Assembly: GCF_000025985.1 (NCBI RefSeq)
Contig: NC_003228.3
Span: 2,170,001 to 2,234,000, forward strand
DNA length: 64,000 bases
From: Bacteroides fragilis NCTC 9343
GTDB taxonomy: Bacteria > Bacteroidota > Bacteroidia > Bacteroidales > Bacteroidaceae
Direction of reading: 5' to 3'
Shown in pieces: positions 60,810 through 64,000 of this stretch. The notes beneath the pieces were generated by a model. That model saw only the letters and a list, made by a program, of their open reading frames with translations. It did no database searches and had not been told where the DNA came from. The position numbers and the translations under genes were made by a program. How positions within the stretch are numbered: the stretch's first letter is position 1; every line of letters starts with the position of its first letter.

Positions 60810-61673
60810 ATGGTTAAAAAGAAGATTCTGTTGTTCGGCGCCACAGGTATGGCCGGGCATATGGCTTATTATTATCTGCAATGTACGGGGAAATACGATC
60901 TTGTGAATGTAGTTTATCGTACCCAATTGACTGATGATAGTATTGTTGTGGATGTGACGGATGGGGATGCTGTCAGTCGGCTCGTTCGTGAAGTCCGTCC
61001 TGATTTTATCCTGAATTGTATTGGCGTATTGATAAGAGGTTCCAGAGAACATCCGGACAATGCTATTCTGATAAATGCATGGTTCCCTCATTTGCTCAAG
61101 AAACTATCGGATGAAGTGGGAGCAAAGTTGATTCATATCAGTACGGATTGTGTTTTCTCCGGTAAAAAAGGTAACTATTCAGAAACTGATTTCCGGGATG
61201 CTGACGATGTTTATGGTCGTAGCAAAGCACTCGGTGAGATAATCAATGACAAAGATCTGACAATCCGTACTTCTATCATAGGTCCTGAATTGAAGGAGAA
61301 TGGCGAAGGCTTGTTTCATTGGTTTATGCATCAGCATGGTTGTGTGAATGGTTTCCAGACTGCTATTTGGGGAGGTGTGACCACTCTGGAATTGGCGAAA
61401 GCCATTGATGTGGCCATCGATCAGGGAGTAACCGGTTTAATACAACTGAGTAATGGCCTTGGTATAAGTAAATTTGATTTGTTACATCTGTTTTCCCGTA
61501 TATGGCACAAACAAGATGTTGAGATCCTGCCATTTGATGGAAATGGAATAGACAAGTCGATCGCAAAGTCCGCAAGATTTAGTTATGTTGTACCCGGATA
61601 TGAAGAGATGCTTCGGGAACAATATGATTGGATGCAGAATAAACAGGAGCTATACCGAACTCTATATTTATGA
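60810..61673 (+). CDS. RmlD-like dTDP/UDP-4-keto-6-deoxy sugar reductase (WbvR-type)
   Basis: This 287-residue SDR has LLFGATGMAGHMAYY, LNCIGVLIRGSREHP, ISTDCVFSGKKG and YGRSKALGE (Tyr/Lys). Its size and RmlD-like form match WbvR of the UDP-L-QuiNAc route rather than the longer bifunctional WbjC of the L-FucNAc route. L-quinovosamine is therefore favoured, which agrees with PS B composition as I know it. The stop overlaps the next gene (ATGA). Confidence 0.83.
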   Translation: MVKKKILLFGATGMAGHMAYYYLQCTGKYDLVNVVYRTQLTDDSIVVDVTDGDAVSRLVREVRPDFILNCIGVLIRGSREHPDNAILINAWFPHLLKKLSDEVGAKLIHISTDCVFSGKKGNYSETDFRDADDVYGRSKALGEIINDKDLTIRTSIIGPELKENGEGLFHWFMHQHGCVNGFQTAIWGGVTTLELAKAIDVAIDQGVTGLIQLSNGLGISKFDLLHLFSRIWHKQDVEILPFDGNGIDKSIAKSARFSYVVPGYEEMLREQYDWMQNKQELYRTLYL

Positions 61674-62881
61674 AAATATTATTGGTTTCCCAATACTTCT
61701 GGCCAGAGACATTTCGTGTTAATGATTTGGCGCAAGAGCTTGTATTACGGGGTAACGAAGTGACAGTCTTAACAGGAAAACCTAATTATCCTCAAGGGGC
61801 TATTTATAAGGGATATAGTTTTTGGGGCTATAAAAAAGAATATTATAAAGGTATTGAACTGATTCGTGTTCCGTTAATACCTCGTGGTAAAGGTTCAGGG
61901 TTGCGTTTGGCATTGAATTATTTGTCTTTTGTATTGTTTTCTTGTTTATATATACTTTTTCATAAGCGAAAGTTTGATGTTTCTTTAACATTTGCAATTT
62001 CTCCTATTACTCAGGTGTATGCAGCTCTACTTCACAAAAAGCTGTTTGGTAGTCGTGCTTATCTTTGGGTTCAGGATTTGTGGCCTGAAAGTGTGTCCGC
62101 TGCGGGTAAGATGAATTCTGGTTTAGTATATCGAATGTTAACTAAGATGGTACAAAGTATCTATCAAAAAGTCGATGGGATTTGTATACAGTCGGAAGCC
62201 TTTAGTCAGTCCATACTGCAAAAAGGAGATTATAAGCATAAAATTAGTTATATTCCTAACTGGGCTGAAGATTTGTTCACTGATGATTCTTTGATTAATA
62301 AGGAACATTTTAAGTCGTTGATCCCTGATGGATTTGTTGTAATGTTTGCTGGTAATATAGGAGAGGCCCAAGATTTTGATTCAATATTGAAAGCTGCCAT
62401 TCGGACCAAAGAGTATAAAGATATTAAGTGGGTAATTGTTGGCGATGGACGAAAAAAAGAGTTTGTAGAGCAGCAAGTTAAAGAGTTGAATTTATGTGAT
62501 ACTGTTTTTTTATTAGGACGCTATCCTTTGGAAGACATGCCGGATCTGTTTATTCATGCAGATGTAATGCTTGTCTCTTTAAAAGACCAGAATATTTTCT
62601 CTTTAACTATTCCATCAAAGATACAATCTTATATGGCTTTTGGAAAACCTATTATTTCTATGATAAATGGTATTGGTAATGAAATAATAAAGGAGGCAAA
62701 CTGCGGCTTTACAGCTAATGCCGGAGATTTTGAATCGTTGGCAAACAATGTGAAAAGATTATCTCGAATGGATAAAAATATGCTGTATGAAAAAGGGAGA
62801 GCCGGGAAGGAATATTATCAATTATCTTTTGCAAAGAAAAAGATAATTGATAATTTAATAGAAGTTTTTCAATCTGAGTGA
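61670..62881 (+). CDS. GT4-family glycosyltransferase (WbuB-type)
   Basis: This 403-residue GT-B protein begins KILLVSQYFWPETFRVNDLA and has LTGKPNYPQGAIYKGY, LWVQDLWPESVSAAGKM, MFAGNIGEAQDFDSIL and SLTIPSKIQSYMAFGKP. The WbuB group transfers L-FucNAc or related L-amino sugars, so it is the likely user of the UDP-L-amino sugar made by the three preceding genes. The donor is inferred. Confidence 0.85.
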   Translation: MKILLVSQYFWPETFRVNDLAQELVLRGNEVTVLTGKPNYPQGAIYKGYSFWGYKKEYYKGIELIRVPLIPRGKGSGLRLALNYLSFVLFSCLYILFHKRKFDVSLTFAISPITQVYAALLHKKLFGSRAYLWVQDLWPESVSAAGKMNSGLVYRMLTKMVQSIYQKVDGICIQSEAFSQSILQKGDYKHKISYIPNWAEDLFTDDSLINKEHFKSLIPDGFVVMFAGNIGEAQDFDSILKAAIRTKEYKDIKWVIVGDGRKKEFVEQQVKELNLCDTVFLLGRYPLEDMPDLFIHADVMLVSLKDQNIFSLTIPSKIQSYMAFGKPIISMINGIGNEIIKEANCGFTANAGDFESLANNVKRLSRMDKNMLYEKGRAGKEYYQLSFAKKKIIDNLIEVFQSE

Positions 62882-62903
62882 TTTATTTTAATAATGGAAT
62901 TAA

Positions 62904-63911
62904 ATGAATATTCTTATTACAGGGGCTTATGGATTTGTAGGCACTAATCTGATTAATAATTTAAAAATTAAACACAACCTTTACGGACTTGATATCGTGC
63001 GTCCGACAAGAGAAGGTGTACTGAAAACATTTTGTTGGAAAGATATTGATCCAGAGTCATTCCCATTACAAACTCTCCCCCAATTTGATGCAATCATTCA
63101 TCTTGCCGGAAAGGCTCATGATACGAAAAAACAATCAGCTGCTCAGTCTTATTTTGATATTAATACCGGTCTGACTCAAAAGATATTTGATTTCTTTTTG
63201 GAGTCTTCTGCGAAGAAATTCATATTTTTTAGTTCAGTAAAAGCTGCGGCTGATAGTGTAGTGGGAGATATGCTTACTGAGGATGTTATTCCGGCTCCTA
63301 TTGGTCCTTATGGGGAAAGTAAAATAAGAGCTGAAGAGTATATAAAGGAACATTTTGCATTTCCCACTGTCTCCTCCTGCGAGTGTTCTCCTTTTCGGGA
63401 GATGACTTCGGTTACAGAAAAACAGGTTTATATATTAAGACCTTGTATGATTCATGGTCCGGGGAATAAAGGAAATCTGAATCTATTGTATAATGTGGTG
63501 AAGAAAGGAATTCCCTGGCCATTGGGTGACTTCGAAAATCGTCGTTCGTTTACTTCAATTGATAACCTATGCTATGTGATTGAGGGATTATTGACTAAAG
63601 AGGTACCTACGGGCATTTATCACATGGGGGATGATGAAGCTTTATCAACAAATGAGTTGATTGCCATCATGTGTGAGGCAATGGGAAAACAGCCCCATAT
63701 CTGGAAGATGAATAAGGGCTTTATGGAAGGATGTGCCGGACTGGGAACTTTACTCCATTTGCCACTGAATACGGAAAGGCTTCGTAAACTGACAGAGAAT
63801 TATGTGGTAAGTAATGCTAAGATCAAAGCTGCTCTCGGGATTGATAAAATGCCTGTGACAGCTAAAGAGGGGTTGATTAAAACCATTCGTTCATTTGAAG
63901 AAACTAAATAA
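62904..63911 (+). CDS. NAD-dependent epimerase/dehydratase-family protein (WbpV/Gne-like)
   Basis: This 335-residue SDR has ILITGAYGFVGTNLINN, IHLAGKAHDTKKQ, FSSVKAAADS and YGESKIRAEEYI (Tyr/Lys). SDRs of this type sit immediately before the initiating transferase in many O-antigen and capsule loci. They may prepare the first sugar (for example UDP-GlcNAc/GalNAc epimerisation or a 4-keto reduction giving a QuiNAc-type donor). The exact reaction is not set by sequence alone. Confidence 0.75.
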   Translation: MNILITGAYGFVGTNLINNLKIKHNLYGLDIVRPTREGVLKTFCWKDIDPESFPLQTLPQFDAIIHLAGKAHDTKKQSAAQSYFDINTGLTQKIFDFFLESSAKKFIFFSSVKAAADSVVGDMLTEDVIPAPIGPYGESKIRAEEYIKEHFAFPTVSSCECSPFREMTSVTEKQVYILRPCMIHGPGNKGNLNLLYNVVKKGIPWPLGDFENRRSFTSIDNLCYVIEGLLTKEVPTGIYHMGDDEALSTNELIAIMCEAMGKQPHIWKMNKGFMEGCAGLGTLLHLPLNTERLRKLTENYVVSNAKIKAALGIDKMPVTAKEGLIKTIRSFEETK

Positions 63912-63914
63912 GTT

Positions 63915-64000
63915 ATGTACTATTTAATAATCCTGGTTCTGCTATTTCTGGCAGAACTTTTTTATTTCCGTATTGCTGATAAATGCAATATCATCGATAA
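63915..64000 (+). CDS. Initiating sugar-phosphate transferase, WecA/WbpL-type (3' end outside window)
   Basis: Only the first 28 codons are in the window: a hydrophobic start (MYYLIILVLLFLAELFYF) followed by RIADKCNIID, which matches the first cytoplasmic loop (ADK.NIIDKPN..) of polyprenyl-phosphate GlcNAc/QuiNAc-1-P transferases. It would load the first sugar on undecaprenyl phosphate. It lies 3 bp after the SDR stop, as expected at the 3' end of such loci. Confidence 0.7.
   Translation, partial: MYYLIILVLLFLAELFYFRIADKCNIID

Overview
The window comes from the chromosome of a Bacteroides, most likely B. fragilis. The evidence is the repeated -33/-7 promoters of the form TTTG-N19/20-TAnnTTTG, the fimbrillin-like lipoproteins, the tex, creatininase and class III FBPase genes, and above all a capsular polysaccharide locus. 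That locus opens with a promoter segment bounded by 19-bp inverted repeats and then UpxY and UpxZ genes. Its phosphonate genes and sugar genes (galacturonate, an L-quinovosamine/L-fucosamine-type amino sugar, fucose) fit a polysaccharide B (PS B)-type capsule.

Region 1 (1-12.9 kb, + strand) is a fimbrial/adhesin operon. It holds two successive copies of a three-gene cassette (fimbrillin A, fimbrillin B, fimbrillin with a FISUMP-like C-terminus), a third B copy, an OmpA-like periplasmic protein, a large BACON/FISUMP-like protein, a small Ig-like protein and a thioredoxin-fold protein. The first gene is cut by the window edge.

Region 2 (13-40 kb) is mostly housekeeping and accessory chromosome. 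It contains tex (-), an orphan sensor kinase, a 5'-nucleotidase, free methionine-R-sulfoxide reductase, a His-rich small protein with a TonB-dependent receptor, a creatininase-family hydrolase, and a Crp/Fnr-type regulator flanked by two identical perfect FNR-type palindromes. tRNA-Ser(GCT) and tRNA-Glu(CTC) follow, then two MATE exporters, an orphan gene fragment, a predicted small RNA, an AspT-type transporter, FBPase, a repeat-rich surface protein, an acyl-CoA ligase, gmd-fcl (GDP-fucose) and an AAA ATPase.

Region 3 (39-64 kb) is the capsule locus. Three small minus-strand genes (DUF4373, SH3-like, unknown) lie to the left of an invertible promoter. In this sequence the recognisable promoter points left, away from the capsule genes, so this copy is read as phase-OFF. 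To the right lie a leader with a strong hairpin, upxY, upxZ, a DUF5690 membrane protein, a five-step phosphonate module (cytidylyltransferase, PEP mutase fused to a nucleotidyltransferase-like domain, phosphonopyruvate decarboxylase, AEP transaminase), a flippase, a sulfatase-fold protein, glycosyltransferases, a polymerase, UDP-GalA and UDP-L-amino-sugar synthesis, and the start of the initiating sugar-phosphate transferase at the window edge. Base composition changes sharply between blocks, as expected of a mosaic locus.
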